Shown here one piece after another: positions 9,701-18,096 of a stretch of DNA of 64,000 bases (the first letter of the stretch is position 1; each line of letters opens with the position of its first letter). The translations under genes and the position numbers were made by a program. The notes under the pieces are model-generated. The model did not search any database. It was not told the origin of the DNA and saw only the letters and a list, made by a program, of their open reading frames with translations. The stretch spans positions 1-64,000 of the forward strand of contig NZ_JACJOO010000084.1 of the NCBI RefSeq assembly GCF_014695575.1, in the 5' to 3' direction. The stretch is from Leptolyngbya sp. FACHB-8. GTDB lineage: Bacteria > Cyanobacteriota > Cyanobacteriia > Elainellales > Elainellaceae.

Positions 9701-10434
9701 GCCAGGTAGGGAATTTGCCCGGCAACGGTTTTATCAACGTAATCGGCGGCAGACGCAAATCCTTGCAGATGGGCGAGAAAATCGTTGACTCGCACGTAAC
9801 ACAGGTGTTGATCCACCAAAGCCAATCCGACTGGTACCGTCTTGTAAAGGTATTCCAGTTCGTCGGCTTGCTGTCGCAGATCAGCCTGAACTTCAGGTCT
9901 CGGACTCCAGACTGCACATTGCATAAGAGTAGCGAGCGTTCGGGCCAAGTCCTCAGCAGAGACAGCGGCCGATTCAGACACTTCTTGTGCGGGATTAAGC
10001 GCAATCCCTCCCGCCTGACGGATAGCCTGTAAACCTGCCAGCCCATCACTCGTTGGGGAACCGAGTAGGAGCCCAAAGGTGCGATCGCCCCTCCATTGGG
10101 CTAGGGCGCTCAACCCAGCATTCAGGGGTTGGGCTTCTGGTTCCTCCAGAGCAATAACCCGTAGCTGTGAACCTTCTGCCTGGATGCGATGGTGTATGGG
10201 CACCACATACACCGTATGGGGCAACAAGGATGATTGATTGGTCAGGGGCATAACGCTCCAAGGCACCTGACCTTGCAACGTAGGTGTCAGGTCATCAGGT
10301 TGTGATGCCACTACCACCACCGTTGCAGATACTGTTGTGAAATGATTGAGAAAATCAACAAGCGCTGGCAAGCCATCTGAAGAGATACCAATCCCCACCA
10401 GTGACAACGGCTCTACGCTCAACGCAAGTGACAT
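6784..10434 (-). CDS. Multi-PAS sensor histidine kinase with degenerate CheB-like N-terminus
   Basis: A 1216-residue cytoplasmic kinase with no transmembrane segment. Residues about 8-170 resemble a CheB methylesterase domain: LVGIGISSDGLPAL keeps the serine loop and LLGSPTSDGLAGLQAI keeps the aspartate loop. The segment where CheB has its catalytic His (VVVVASQPDD) has none, so esterase activity is unlikely. About six PAS domains follow (near 190-310, 335-450, 455-575, 585-705, 715-830 and 850-965), several with PAC-type ends. The HisKA domain has SHELRTPLTS near 985, and the HATPase domain has GTGLGLTLVKK near 1172. No receiver domain is fused and no response regulator is adjacent. The ligand is unknown. 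Confidence 0.9.
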   Translation of the reverse strand: MSLALSVEPLSLVGIGISSDGLPALVDFLNHFTTVSATVVVVASQPDDLTPTLQGQVPWSVMPLTNQSSLLPHTVYVVPIHHRIQAEGSQLRVIALEEPEAQPLNAGLSALAQWRGDRTFGLLLGSPTSDGLAGLQAIRQAGGIALNPAQEVSESAAVSAEDLARTLATLMQCAVWSPRPEVQADLRQQADELEYLYKTVPVGLALVDQHLCYVRVNDFLAHLQGFASAADYVDKTVAGQIPYLAEQVLPYYNQVLETGEPLLNVEVRMVRPETPHLETILLASYYPIERPDGQRMVGVTIVDVTEMRRAEELLAHYNRRLEAQVAERTEALQRSETSFRMIVEAAELTCWERNLETDEVCLFTPHHQGLWMSQSWATYTQAIHPEDQPQFEQAIATAINRRSDLEVEYRVQLPDQSVQWMLARGRMLTDRLGRPHRIFGISLDITDRKQVEIALHEREEFLRSIYENACFGIFVVDILPDGQFRSLGLNPVHERTTGLKDTDMWGKAPQELLPPDIAAAVCANYQRCIDAATPITYEEFLPFQDRDFWWLTSLAPLWDETGRIYRLVGTTTNITALKQAEERLKTLTDNVPGAVFRYLLRSDSSDAMLYVSPGCRNLWEWDADTVLADMNVLWQMVEPKHQQALRRSLADSAQTLQPWCWEWPITTPSGQQRWLQSTAQPTREANGDVFWDGVLLDVSDRKAAEMALQLEEKRFRAIFAKVLVGVAIEFPPDYTLGMTNPAFQHILGYSAAELNQLSYRDITVAEDLLQQQPLLDECFAGIRDGYQMEKRYIRKDGRLIWVAVNTSLIRDEQGQIQFFVSTVEDITNWREQVNLELSRNRDLKEAFFEESTDAIFLADSYTTDIFDCNQRAVELFEATSKAELLHRPGIGFCKYPVSLEEVAVLMREIREKRFWSGEFEYVTCGGRVFWGQISIKMIQVADRTMQLVQIRDISDRKQVELDMLSNMKELQRLNQIKDDFLSTISHELRTPLTSIDMASRMVRIALEQPGTLSSEANTERIFRYLSILEEQCQQEGDLIKDLLDLQQLNAGAYSLERSEISLPAALTPLLESLEKRMEAQAQQFRLVVPPALPPLMTDVEVLHRILGELLTNACKYTPPHETISLQVNSLDMSNGETWVRFMICNTGVEIPPEEYDTIFQAFYRGIQGDRWSKRGTGLGLTLVKKFTECLGGTIRLASGNGRTCFRVDLPVDGRLD

Positions 10435-10620
10435 AGCTTTAGCAATTAGCAGTAGATAGCGGTGCAGAAGGAACGATCCACTACCAAACGAGAGCTTTCT
10501 ATCCTAAACACAGCCAATAGTGTGCCCGCATTATATAGCGGTCAACAGCACTTCTCGCACGTGGTCATTGCTGAACTTCTCGTTGATAAAGATAACTATG
10601 GCAACAGCAATTATTTACGT
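10435..10620. promoter_or_regulatory. Upstream region of the histidine kinase gene
   Basis: This segment lies upstream of the kinase start and ends at a family A element. It likely contains the promoter. I see no recognisable operator or RNA. Confidence 0.35.
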
Positions 10621-10744
10621 AACCTGAGTTCGGGTTAAGTGTGTTTTCGAGTGCCGCGCGTTGCGCGGCACTCGAAAACACTCATTTTGGCGTGCGCTTT
10701 GCGCACGCCAAAATGAGCACTTCAGCTTATCCCGAACTGAGGTT
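10621..10744. repeat. Family A 124-bp element, copy A2 (subtype II)
   Basis: The termini AACCTGAGTTCGGGTTAAG and CTTATCCCGAACTGAGGTT are almost perfect inverted repeats, and flanking TTACG and CGTAA extend the palindrome. Two hairpins lie inside, with arms GTTTTCGAGTGCCGCG and CTCATTTTGGCGTGCG. It is the best-preserved subtype II copy. Confidence 0.92.
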
Positions 10745-10845
10745 ACGTAATAGAAGTTGAGCTTTGAGAACCTGTTCGAAAATCATCCCCTTCCATAACT
10801 TTTCAAACAGTTTCATAACGAGCTGAAGTTATTGAGTGTTCCTAT

Positions 10846-10948
10846 ACAGCGCTTTTTAAGCGCTTAAAATCTAGTTGTTTTTGCGAAAGCCTTGCTCCGC
10901 AAGGCTTTCGCAAAAACAACCGTGGCTGATTCAAGCACAAAACGCTGT
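10846..10948. repeat. Family B 103-bp element, copy B1
   Basis: Terminal ACAGCGCTTTTTAAGCGC and its imperfect complement at the right end flank a hairpin with arm GTTTTTGCGAAAGCCTTGC. Four other copies lie at 15541, 29044, 51034 and 59705. The stem differs from the others at paired positions (GCGAAAGCC here, GTGAGAGCC elsewhere). Confidence 0.9.
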
Positions 10949-10974
10949 AGTTGAAACGGCTGTGGGTTATAGAT

Positions 10975-11098
10975 AACGTCAGTTCGGGATAAGCCGAACC
11001 GCCCATTATTGCGTGCGCGACGCGCACGCAATAATGGGCTTTTTCGAGTGCCGCGCTTCGCGCGGCACTCGAAAAAGCCCTTAACTCGAACTAAGGTT
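10975..11098. repeat. Family A 124-bp element, copy A3 (subtype I)
   Basis: It has the same two hairpins as A1 and nearly identical sequence, with termini AACGTCAGTTCGGGATAAG and CTTAACTCGAACTAAGGTT. It is 26 bp from family B copy B1, so three elements cluster within 480 bp. Confidence 0.92.
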
Positions 11099-11371
11099 AG
11101 ATAGGACAACAGTTCCACAAGGGACTTTGAAGGTGCTGTTTTTAGCGGATAAATTGTGGCAAGAGGAACGCGCAACACTTATCTCACCACAACTAACCAC
11201 ACATTTAAACCAATACCTTCGCTATTTTTCTCAAGCCCTTGATTCTGGTATGCGACGTGTACACAAAGGACTTGAGAAAAATGGCGAACATGTGGTTAAA
11301 CCACGACCAGAGCTGGGCCTGATTGGGAGAGTTAAACGTCTATCAGATAGGCTGATTAGCCCTAGAATTTC
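11099..11371. other. Intergenic region with a degenerate hairpin
   Basis: At about 11227-11285, TTTTCTCAAGCCCTTG pairs imperfectly with CAAAGGACTTGAGAAAA. This may be another decayed palindromic element or a terminator for the PHP gene. No gene is supported. Confidence 0.4.
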
Positions 11372-12064
11372 TTACAGACGCTGTAGCAAATTTAACCCGT
11401 GGGTATCAGTACCACAGCTATGCAGCAGCCCATAGCACTCAGCCAGGGTAAAGACTTCGCGAGTTTGCCGGGGGCTAGGGCACCAGGGGTTGGGATTGTT
11501 GTAGGCGTAATAGGTTTCAACCCCATCAATACCCAACTCTGTTGCAGCGGCGATGAGTTCAGCAGGGGAGTGGCGATAGCGAGCGGGATGGGCCAGGACA
11601 GCAAGGCCCCCAGCCGCATGGATGGCGTCGATAACATGACGGGCATCACCGCGATCGCCCCTCAACCCATACCCCTGAAGATAGGGAGCGATTTCCCCAT
11701 GGTCGGGATCAATGGCATAACCTAAAACGTGGACCTCATCATGTAATAGCTGAGCATTAATCTCAACCCCACTCCACAAATGGGGAGCATTGGGAAGTTG
11801 TTGGCCCGACAGCCATGCCTGGGCGCGGCGAAACCCATCAACGGAGTGGTGATCAGTGATAGCCAGCCCTTGCAAACCGATGGACACAGCCTGTTGGATG
11901 AGCAGCTCAGGAGTGAGCCTACCATCAGAACAAACCGTGTGCATGTGAAAGTTGTAGACGCGGGGGCAACGTTCTGGGGTCATCGCTTCGAAGACCCGCC
12001 TGAGTGCCGCCGTGTCCTGAGACGCGGGAACCGGACTAATTTCTTGAGCGAGAGGAGAACCCAT
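11372..12064 (-). CDS. PHP-domain phosphoesterase
   Basis: A 230-residue PHP (polymerase and histidinol phosphatase) domain protein, probably a metal-dependent phosphoesterase. The family metal ligands are visible: HMHTVCSDG near residue 42-50, ITDHHSVDGF near 73-82, a central Glu-containing SGVEINAQ and HVLGYAID, HPARY near 160, and a late GTDTHG. Members of this branch resemble nucleoside 3',5'-bisphosphate or oligoribonucleotide phosphatases, but the substrate cannot be read from the sequence. It lies downstream of ackA on the same strand with a gap of about 160 bp; a shared function is not evident. Confidence 0.88.
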   Translation of the reverse strand: MGSPLAQEISPVPASQDTAALRRVFEAMTPERCPRVYNFHMHTVCSDGRLTPELLIQQAVSIGLQGLAITDHHSVDGFRRAQAWLSGQQLPNAPHLWSGVEINAQLLHDEVHVLGYAIDPDHGEIAPYLQGYGLRGDRGDARHVIDAIHAAGGLAVLAHPARYRHSPAELIAAATELGIDGVETYYAYNNPNPWCPSPRQTREVFTLAECYGLLHSCGTDTHGLNLLQRL

Positions 12065-12225
12065 ACGGTAGCTCAGTGTTCATTTATATTCCTGCATTCT
12101 AGCGAGCCAATTCAGCATTGCCGACTGGCAAATGTACCTGCCGCCTATACCCCTTCCTGAGCTAATGAGGCACCAGAGGGTGCATAGGTGCTTCACAACT
12201 ACACCCCTCCTCAATGAAGCAAGCT

Positions 12226-13443
12226 CTAGGATGCGCGGGCTATTGTCCAGGCATCAGAAACAATCATCCAATCTTCCTGGGTATGGATGGCGAGCGCGCG
12301 AACCGTGGAGTCATGGGTGGCGATGTCGATGTCCTGAGGCGATCGCACATTTTTCTCCGGATCGATCTTCAAACCCAAGAACTCAAATCCCTGGCAGGCC
12401 CCCGCTCGAATGTCAGGCGCATTTTCTCCAATCCCGGCGGTAAATACGATGGCATCCAAACCTCCCAATCCCGGCAATAGGGAACCAATGCTCTGACGCA
12501 AGCGATGCAAATAGACGTCCAGGGCGAGTTGAGCCTGGGCGTTTCCCTGGGCGATCGCCTCCGTTACCTGCCGCATGTCGTTGGACACTCCTGACACTCC
12601 CAGCACTCCCGATTCTTTATTCAGCAGGCGATCCAACTTGTCAGCGTCGAATCCCTCCTCCCGGAGCAGGTGAATCAAAATGCCGGGATCAATGGAACCA
12701 GAGCGGCTCCCCATCATCAACCCTTCCAACGGAGTAAACCCCATAGTGGTGTCAATACACTCACCATCTCGCACGGCTGATAGCGATGCCCCATTACCCA
12801 GGTGACAAATGATGAGCCGTAGCGGCATTGGATGCCCCAGCAACTCGGCAGCCCGTGCAGCACAGTACCGATGACTGGTGCCATGAAAGCCATAGCGGCG
12901 AATTCCCGCCTCGTACCAGTGATAGGGAATCGGATAGACCGTTGCGAATTGGGGCAATGTGGCATGAAAAGCGGTGTCAAATACAGCGACCTGAGGAATG
13001 TTTCCCAGAATTTTTTCGGTGAATTCAATCCCTTCCAAATTGGCCGGATTATGCACTGGGGCGTAATGGGAAAAGCGGGCGATCGCCTCCTTCACCTCGG
13101 GCGTAATCCGCACACTGGCCTGATACTCGGCCCCACCGTGAACTACTCGGTGCCCCACTATATCAATATCGTAGGGTTTTTCAATAACCTGGGTTTCACC
13201 TGACCATAGGGTTTCCAGGAAGCGAGCCATAACCGCTTCCCGAGGCTGATTCGGCATCGTTTCCTGAACCTGAGTACCTTGATGATTGTCGACCTTGATT
13301 TCGGCCTGACCAGCCTGATGCGTCCAATCGATGCTGGCAACCCACAACGGGACGGGGGGAGAACTGGGGAGGCGATCGCCCAGAAGTTCATACAGCGTAC
13401 TTTTCTGGCTGCTCGATCCAGCATTCATCACCAAAATTTTCAT
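12226..13443 (-). CDS. ackA: Acetate kinase
   Basis: AckA interconverts acetate plus ATP and acetyl phosphate plus ADP in the cytoplasm. The 405-residue protein begins with KILVMNAGSSSQKSTLYEL, the first phosphate-binding loop. GHRVVHGG is near residue 93, then FDTAFHATLP near 157, HGTSHRY near 187, ICHLGNGAS near 212, and FTAGIGENAP near 335. The frame is open a further 37 residues upstream, but the family N-terminus and a GGAG ribosome site just before it select the ATG at 13443. No pta gene is beside it. Confidence 0.97.
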   Translation of the reverse strand: MKILVMNAGSSSQKSTLYELLGDRLPSSPPVPLWVASIDWTHQAGQAEIKVDNHQGTQVQETMPNQPREAVMARFLETLWSGETQVIEKPYDIDIVGHRVVHGGAEYQASVRITPEVKEAIARFSHYAPVHNPANLEGIEFTEKILGNIPQVAVFDTAFHATLPQFATVYPIPYHWYEAGIRRYGFHGTSHRYCAARAAELLGHPMPLRLIICHLGNGASLSAVRDGECIDTTMGFTPLEGLMMGSRSGSIDPGILIHLLREEGFDADKLDRLLNKESGVLGVSGVSNDMRQVTEAIAQGNAQAQLALDVYLHRLRQSIGSLLPGLGGLDAIVFTAGIGENAPDIRAGACQGFEFLGLKIDPEKNVRSPQDIDIATHDSTVRALAIHTQEDWMIVSDAWTIARAS

Positions 13444-13569
13444 AGCATCTCCGCGAAGGGGCAATAGACACGGAATTGCTTTCAGTGTGACGAAAAGACT
13501 GGGAAGAGGCAAAGGGGCGTTACTCACAGCTTTCCACCGAACGCTTCGCGCCACCCAGACGTTCGCCGT

Positions 13570-14970
13570 CTAATCGACCTTCACCAAAGCAGCAGGTTCA
13601 GATACCGAATTAACAGGCGGTTGCAGAGTATCCAGAATTTCCAGGATCTCCCGTTCAAAGGTGACCTGGGCGCGGTTGGTTTTGCCGCCCAGGTAGAGGC
13701 GATCGCCCTCCTGCAAAGCCCATACCTGACTATGGGACACATAACTCATGACCACGCTGAGCATCAGCAGACCAAAGCCCAGATATACAACCGGAATACC
13801 TGGATCTGCCTTAATCTGTAAGCCCGTGCTGCCAATAACTTCATCAATTCCCAGCTGCACTCCATTAATCTCAGCGGATTGGCCTTCGCGAATCGTAGCC
13901 GCCAGGTTGCCTTCCTGGTCGTACACCAACACTGTTCCTTTCAAATCCCGCGCCAGTATGGATACGCCCTGGCTCATATCAGGCTTCGTCGGGATCCAGG
14001 CACCCCAGAGGCGACCCTGATTGCCGGAGAGGAGTTGCGCCATGGGCAAGTCGAATACAGGGCTGTTATTGAAGTGAAAGCGAATACCAGCAACACCCCA
14101 ATCAGCCTGGTACAGGGTAACGCCCTTATGCCGTAGGGGCTCGTTCACGTGAATCGTTTTGCGATCGATTTCGTTGCCGTCGTTATCCAATACAGACAAA
14201 TCGGAGTAGAACTGGTCGATCGCCCCCTCAGGGGAGTAATCAATCCAAAAGCGGTTCACATGTACAGACCAATCTTTCGGGATTTGACCCGCGGCCCATG
14301 GTCCCGCATCGTAAATGTTTTGAATCCGAAAGGTTTGACCGCTGGGCACAATTTCTTGGGCAAAAAATCCGGTCATGGAACCCAGAATCGAGCCTGCCAG
14401 CACAATGAGCATACTGGCGTGGACGATGATCGGACCGATGCGCCCGGCAATACCACGACGCGCGTACAGGCTCTGTCCTTCCTGAAACACCTTATAGCGT
14501 CGCTTTTGCAGCAATCGTGTCAGGTGGTCCATATCATTAGTGTCAACGTCTGCACTCAAGGCCAGCTTTTCAAACTGCCGGGGCTGTGTGTAGTAGCTCC
14601 ACTTCCGGGCTGCCTTGAGAGTGGGAATCTGCCGCGAGAAGGTACAGGCGGTAAGGCTGGAGCCAAACAGAATCAGCAAGGCCAGGAACCACCAGGTGCG
14701 GTAGACGTGATCTAAGCCCAGGGTGAGCAATACTTTCCAACTGAGAAAACCAAACAGTGCCGGGTCTTCAGGATAGTTGGCCTGGTAGAACTCCAGGGTT
14801 TCGCCCTGCTCGATGATGGTGCCGCTGATGCTAAAGATCGCGATCGCCAACAGGAGCGCGATCGCCAACCGAAGATCCGCCAGCAAGGGCAGCAACTCCT
14901 GCCGAAAATACCGACGAAGGGTTGCAACAAACCCCAGATCCTGAGACGACACTGTTTCTTTTGCAGACAT
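13570..14970 (-). CDS. ccs1: Ccs1/ResB, cytochrome c biogenesis protein
   Basis: Ccs1 (CcsB, ResB) works with CcsA in the System II pathway that moves and attaches heme to c-type cytochromes on the lumenal side of thylakoid membranes. The 466-residue protein has three N-terminal hydrophobic segments (about 30-50, 75-100 and 165-190), a large soluble domain containing [13 protein letters not shown], and a C-terminal membrane segment near 405-425 ([16 protein letters not shown]). A conserved His appears in the hydrophilic loops. A TTG start five codons upstream is possible; the ATG is preferred. The partner ccsA is not in the window. Confidence 0.92.
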   Translation of the reverse strand: MSAKETVSSQDLGFVATLRRYFRQELLPLLADLRLAIALLLAIAIFSISGTIIEQGETLEFYQANYPEDPALFGFLSWKVLLTLGLDHVYRTWWFLALLILFGSSLTACTFSRQIPTLKAARKWSYYTQPRQFEKLALSADVDTNDMDHLTRLLQKRRYKVFQEGQSLYARRGIAGRIGPIIVHASMLIVLAGSILGSMTGFFAQEIVPSGQTFRIQNIYDAGPWAAGQIPKDWSVHVNRFWIDYSPEGAIDQFYSDLSVLDNDGNEIDRKTIHVNEPLRHKGVTLYQADWGVAGIRFHFNNSPVFDLPMAQLLSGNQGRLWGAWIPTKPDMSQGVSILARDLKGTVLVYDQEGNLAATIREGQSAEINGVQLGIDEVIGSTGLQIKADPGIPVVYLGFGLLMLSVVMSYVSHSQVWALQEGDRLYLGGKTNRAQVTFEREILEILDTLQPPVNSVSEPAALVKVD

Positions 14971-15431
14971 AAAATTTAGGACCAAGCCATGGGAGAGGAC
15001 GAAATACCCCTTATCTACTCTACTACCAGGGCATTGCTCCCAACAACGCGTTGTCTCCGTTCATTTTGAGCCAAGAATATTATGGGCATCAGCATACTTT
15101 TCCAAAATCAACTATGTATTGATAAGCAGGCAGGCATAGTTGAATATAAAGCCCAAAACGTTGTGCGACTCACTTCGTGAATGGAATAATATTTTGAATT
15201 TTATATTGAATTGAGTTGAGCTGCTTTTCTTGCTTTTCTGATACGACAGACCCATTCAATTTCTATTTCACAAAATCATAGAAATCGCCCTGGACGCATC
15301 GCTCATCAGCGATCGCCAAGTTGGAAATTGCATTCAGGTTGAAGAAACACGATGCAATTGGAAGTTGGGCAGTGATCGCCGTAACAGAAATGGTATGCAA
15401 TTATTACCCAATTACACCTTGATTCATCTTG
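14971..15431. other. Intergenic region between ccs1 and the first repeat
   Basis: These 460 bp are AT-rich near ccs1 and contain two HIP1-like sites around 15309-15380. The ccs1 promoter must lie here. I see no gene or RNA. Confidence 0.4.
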
Positions 15432-15532
15432 CTAGTACGCTGCGGCGGAAATCCATCACCTATGTTTTTGTGTAGGGTGCTTCGCACCCTACACAAAAAC
15501 ATAGGTTGCGAACTTAGGCTGCAGCCTACTAG
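15432..15532. repeat. Family D palindromic element, copy D1
   Basis: The ends CTAGTACGCTGCGGC and GCTGCAGCCTACTAG are inverted repeats. They enclose a hairpin with arm CCTATGTTTTTGTGTAGGGT and a TGCTTCGCA loop. Related copies lie at 26083-26181 and 32562-32671. The element starts and ends in CTAG, which may be a target-site duplication. Confidence 0.85.
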
Positions 15533-15540
15533 CTCCACAT

Positions 15541-15643
15541 ACAGCGCTTTTTAAGCACTTAAAATCTGGTTGTTTTTGTGAGAGCCACGCTCCACACGGC
15601 TCTCACAAAAACAACCGTGGCTAATTCAAGTACAAAGTGCTGT
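15541..15643. repeat. Family B 103-bp element, copy B2
   Basis: It begins ACAGCGCTTTTTAAGCAC and ends CAAAGTGCTGT. The central hairpin has arm GTTTTTGTGAGAGCC. It lies only 8 bp from family D copy D1. Confidence 0.88.
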
Positions 15644-15753
15644 CAGTCTTGGCCTGAGTTTAGCCAGTTCTTTGAATAAATTAACTCCTTCAAATAGTTT
15701 CTGAGGAAAGCCATAATGGATTGCGTGAGCAAATGTATAGGATGCATTCATTT

Positions 15754-16311
15754 ATGGCTAAACGGTTAATGATGACCTCGTTTACAACATGGAAACCGGA
15801 ACAAACATCTAACTCTTCTGATGATTTGATGTTGGCAATGTTGGACAAGGGGATGGTATCACCAACCCAAGTGGTGCGGTTGTTACCTGTACATTTCGAG
15901 GAGGCTCCTCGACGGGCGATCGACTACTTCAATACCTTTCAACCGGATGGTGTGGTGTGCTTTGGGATGGCAGAAAAGCGCGATCGCCTCAATTTAGAGC
16001 GGCAGGCCGTTCGAGAAGACCATACCCGGCAAACTCGCTTGCCTCTGGAATCATGGTTGGAGGAACTCAGTTTTACCGATATTAGCGACGATGCTGGGAA
16101 GTTTGTCTGCAACCACCTTTATTACGAACTTTTGGATTATGTACAGCAGCACCATCCTGAGAAGTTCGTTTTGTTTATCCATGTGCCCGTGCTAACGGCA
16201 GAAAACAAGGCTGCAATTTTGCAAGACATTCAGGTGATAATGGGCCGATTACACGCAATTCCCGCTGGATCACCCCAGCCAATTGCGCCTGTTACTCCCC
16301 TTCTCCGATAA
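15754..16311 (+). CDS. Pyroglutamyl-peptidase I-like cysteine peptidase (family C15)
   Basis: A 185-residue protein resembling pyrrolidone carboxylate peptidase, which removes N-terminal pyroglutamate in the cytoplasm. The catalytic triad can be placed: Glu in NLERQAVREDHTR near residue 82, Cys in DDAGKFVCNHLYYELL near 130, and His in FIHVPVL near 153. The N-terminal TSFTTWKPEQTSNSSDDLM corresponds to the family G-F-x-P-(F/W) start but lacks the usual FEPFGG, so substrate preference may differ. A TTG start 11 codons upstream is possible. The DUF3370 gene begins 5 bp after the stop, indicating an operon. Confidence 0.85.
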   Translation: MAKRLMMTSFTTWKPEQTSNSSDDLMLAMLDKGMVSPTQVVRLLPVHFEEAPRRAIDYFNTFQPDGVVCFGMAEKRDRLNLERQAVREDHTRQTRLPLESWLEELSFTDISDDAGKFVCNHLYYELLDYVQQHHPEKFVLFIHVPVLTAENKAAILQDIQVIMGRLHAIPAGSPQPIAPVTPLLR

Positions 16312-16315
16312 GCTC

Positions 16316-17683
16316 ATGCTCTCTCTCCTTGCTGCCTTTATGGTCGCTCAGGCTGCTCCCTCGCCCCCTGAAATTGTGCAACCTCAAGATGTACGTCCCC
16401 TACCAGGGGCTCTGGACACAGTCCCTGTGTTCAATAGCAACAGCCCCGAGAAAATTGGTGGCGAAGGCATTTTGCTTTCAACCTTTCCACCCGAAGGTAA
16501 AGCCAATCCAGCGGCCCATCTCAATGTACCGTTCACAGGACGATTCGATGTGTTCGCCCATCACGTCTATGGAGCGTCGACACCTGAGGATTTGAGGAGC
16601 ATGTACCTGGGCATCCTGGTCCACAATCCTGGGACGCAATCTGTACGGCTGAGTGTGTTGGAGGGGGCGAGTTATCTAAGCCAGCCTGATGCCCCGTTTA
16701 TCACAACATTGCCTCCCCTTGTGGAAGACCCAACCGGGGATGTCTATGCTGGGCCAGGTAGCCGGGTGATGAGCGATATTCTCCGAGGGCGGCAACGGCT
16801 CGGCCTGCCTCCCGTGGTCGAAATTCCCCCAGGCGGTTACACACTGTTATTAAATGCCCCCATTCCCGTAGCAGGGTTAGAACCGCCACTGAATGGCCGT
16901 TCGACCTATATGCGATTACGGAACCCGGGAGAACCCGTTTATGTGGCAAGTCTAGCCATGTTTGCCCAACGCAACGCCGATGGTAGCGAACGAGCCCCAA
17001 CCCTGGATGAGTGGCGATCGCTCCTCCAATCTGGCAATTTATCAGAACCGCGCGATCTCCCCCCTTCAGCCCTCGATGCTACCAGCAACTTCCGCTATGG
17101 TCGGGTGGCCGGAGTTTCCGTTGGTTCTCGCTGGCAGACAACCGTAACCGATACTTCAAACCAACAGTCCCTGACCATTCCAGCACGAGGTACAGTCTAT
17201 TCCTATGGCCTCAGCACATTAGTTCGGGGCCGCCAGGGAACAGGACAGGTGCAAACCGCAGCCATGCGGGTGCGTTATCCTGACACGGCATATCAGGCTC
17301 ACGGAAATTATGGCGTGGAGTATGATCTGACTCTGCCATTGCAGAACTCCACAAATGCAACCCAACGCGTTGCCGTCAGCTTGCAAACTCCCATTAAGGA
17401 GGATGTCTTGAGTCAGAATGGGCTGCGTTTTTTTGAAACGTTGCCGACCCAAACCTTCTTCCGGGGCAGTGTGCAAGTTAATTACCGAGATGAGCAGGGA
17501 GCCTTTCAGGAGCGCTACTTCCATTTAGTGCAGCGGCGAGGCGATCGCAGTGAACCGTTGGCTGTGCTGACAATTCCTCCCAACAACCGCCGTCCATTTC
17601 GCATCCGCTTCCTCTATCCACCGGATGCAACTCCCCCCCAAGTTCTAACGATCCAAACTTTAGAGGGAACGACTGCAGAATAG
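16316..17683 (+). CDS. DUF3370 secreted protein
   Basis: A 455-residue protein with a signal peptide (LSLLAAFMVAQAAPSPPE), so probably exported. The mature part matches the cyanobacterial DUF3370 family, with EIVQPQDVRPLPGALDTVP at its start and PPGGYTLLLNAPIPV, a long beta-rich body and NNRRPFRIRFLYPPDATPPQ at the end. No enzyme motif is visible. Function is unknown. The ATG at 16316 follows the C15-like peptidase stop by 4 bp, so the two are co-transcribed; the link suggests cell-surface protein handling, but this is inference. Confidence 0.85.
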   Translation: MLSLLAAFMVAQAAPSPPEIVQPQDVRPLPGALDTVPVFNSNSPEKIGGEGILLSTFPPEGKANPAAHLNVPFTGRFDVFAHHVYGASTPEDLRSMYLGILVHNPGTQSVRLSVLEGASYLSQPDAPFITTLPPLVEDPTGDVYAGPGSRVMSDILRGRQRLGLPPVVEIPPGGYTLLLNAPIPVAGLEPPLNGRSTYMRLRNPGEPVYVASLAMFAQRNADGSERAPTLDEWRSLLQSGNLSEPRDLPPSALDATSNFRYGRVAGVSVGSRWQTTVTDTSNQQSLTIPARGTVYSYGLSTLVRGRQGTGQVQTAAMRVRYPDTAYQAHGNYGVEYDLTLPLQNSTNATQRVAVSLQTPIKEDVLSQNGLRFFETLPTQTFFRGSVQVNYRDEQGAFQERYFHLVQRRGDRSEPLAVLTIPPNNRRPFRIRFLYPPDATPPQVLTIQTLEGTTAE

Positions 17684-17710
17684 CCACTTGCAGCACTTTG
17701 AGGGATTGAT

Positions 17711-17816
17711 GCGGTACGCTGCATGCTGCATCTGCATGAATTGTGGCGCGACTTCGCCCCACCACAATTCATGCAAGAAGTCTTTTACATGCACGACTAC
17801 AGCAGCGTACAACCGC
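17711..17816. repeat. Single-copy inverted-repeat element with hairpin
   Basis: The ends GCGGTACGCTGC and GCAGCGTACAACCGC are inverted repeats. They flank a hairpin TGCATGAATTGTGG with its complement around a CGACTTCGCCCC loop. The architecture matches families A-D but I found no second copy in the window. Confidence 0.65.
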
Positions 17817-17821
17817 GTTCA

Positions 17822-17860
17822 GTAGGTAGTGTAGGGCGCGAAGTGTCCTACACTACCTAC
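17822..17860. repeat. Hairpin next to the preceding element
   Basis: GTAGGTAGTGTAGG pairs exactly with CCTACACTACCTAC around GCGCGAAGTGT. It lies between the element at 17711 and family A copy A4, so three palindromes are in tandem. Confidence 0.7.
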
Positions 17861-17889
17861 CGAATCAATGAGCAAAGTTCTATAGATTT

Positions 17890-18013
17890 AACCTCAGTTC
17901 GGGTTATGGGCTTTTTCGAGTGCCGCGCTTCGCGCGGCACTCGAAAAAGCCCATTATTGCGTGCGTGTCGAGCACGCAATAATGGGCGGTTCGGCTTATC
18001 CCGAACTGACGTT
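17890..18013. repeat. Family A 124-bp element, copy A4 (subtype I, reversed)
   Basis: It is the reverse orientation of A1 and A3, with termini AACCTCAGTTCGGGTTATG and CTTATCCCGAACTGACGTT and both hairpins intact. It ends 84 bp before the ion channel gene. Confidence 0.92.
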
Positions 18014-18096
18014 AGATTTAGATTAACCCTGGGATACAGGTTCCCTTTAGGGGCTTTGTCCTATGGTGATTCGGGAACCTTGCTTAATATTTATTC

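Noticed and set aside
11127-11435. 102-residue plus-strand ORF upstream of the PHP gene
   Set aside because: Its end overlaps the PHP gene on the other strand and it resembles no family; its codon pattern looks non-coding.
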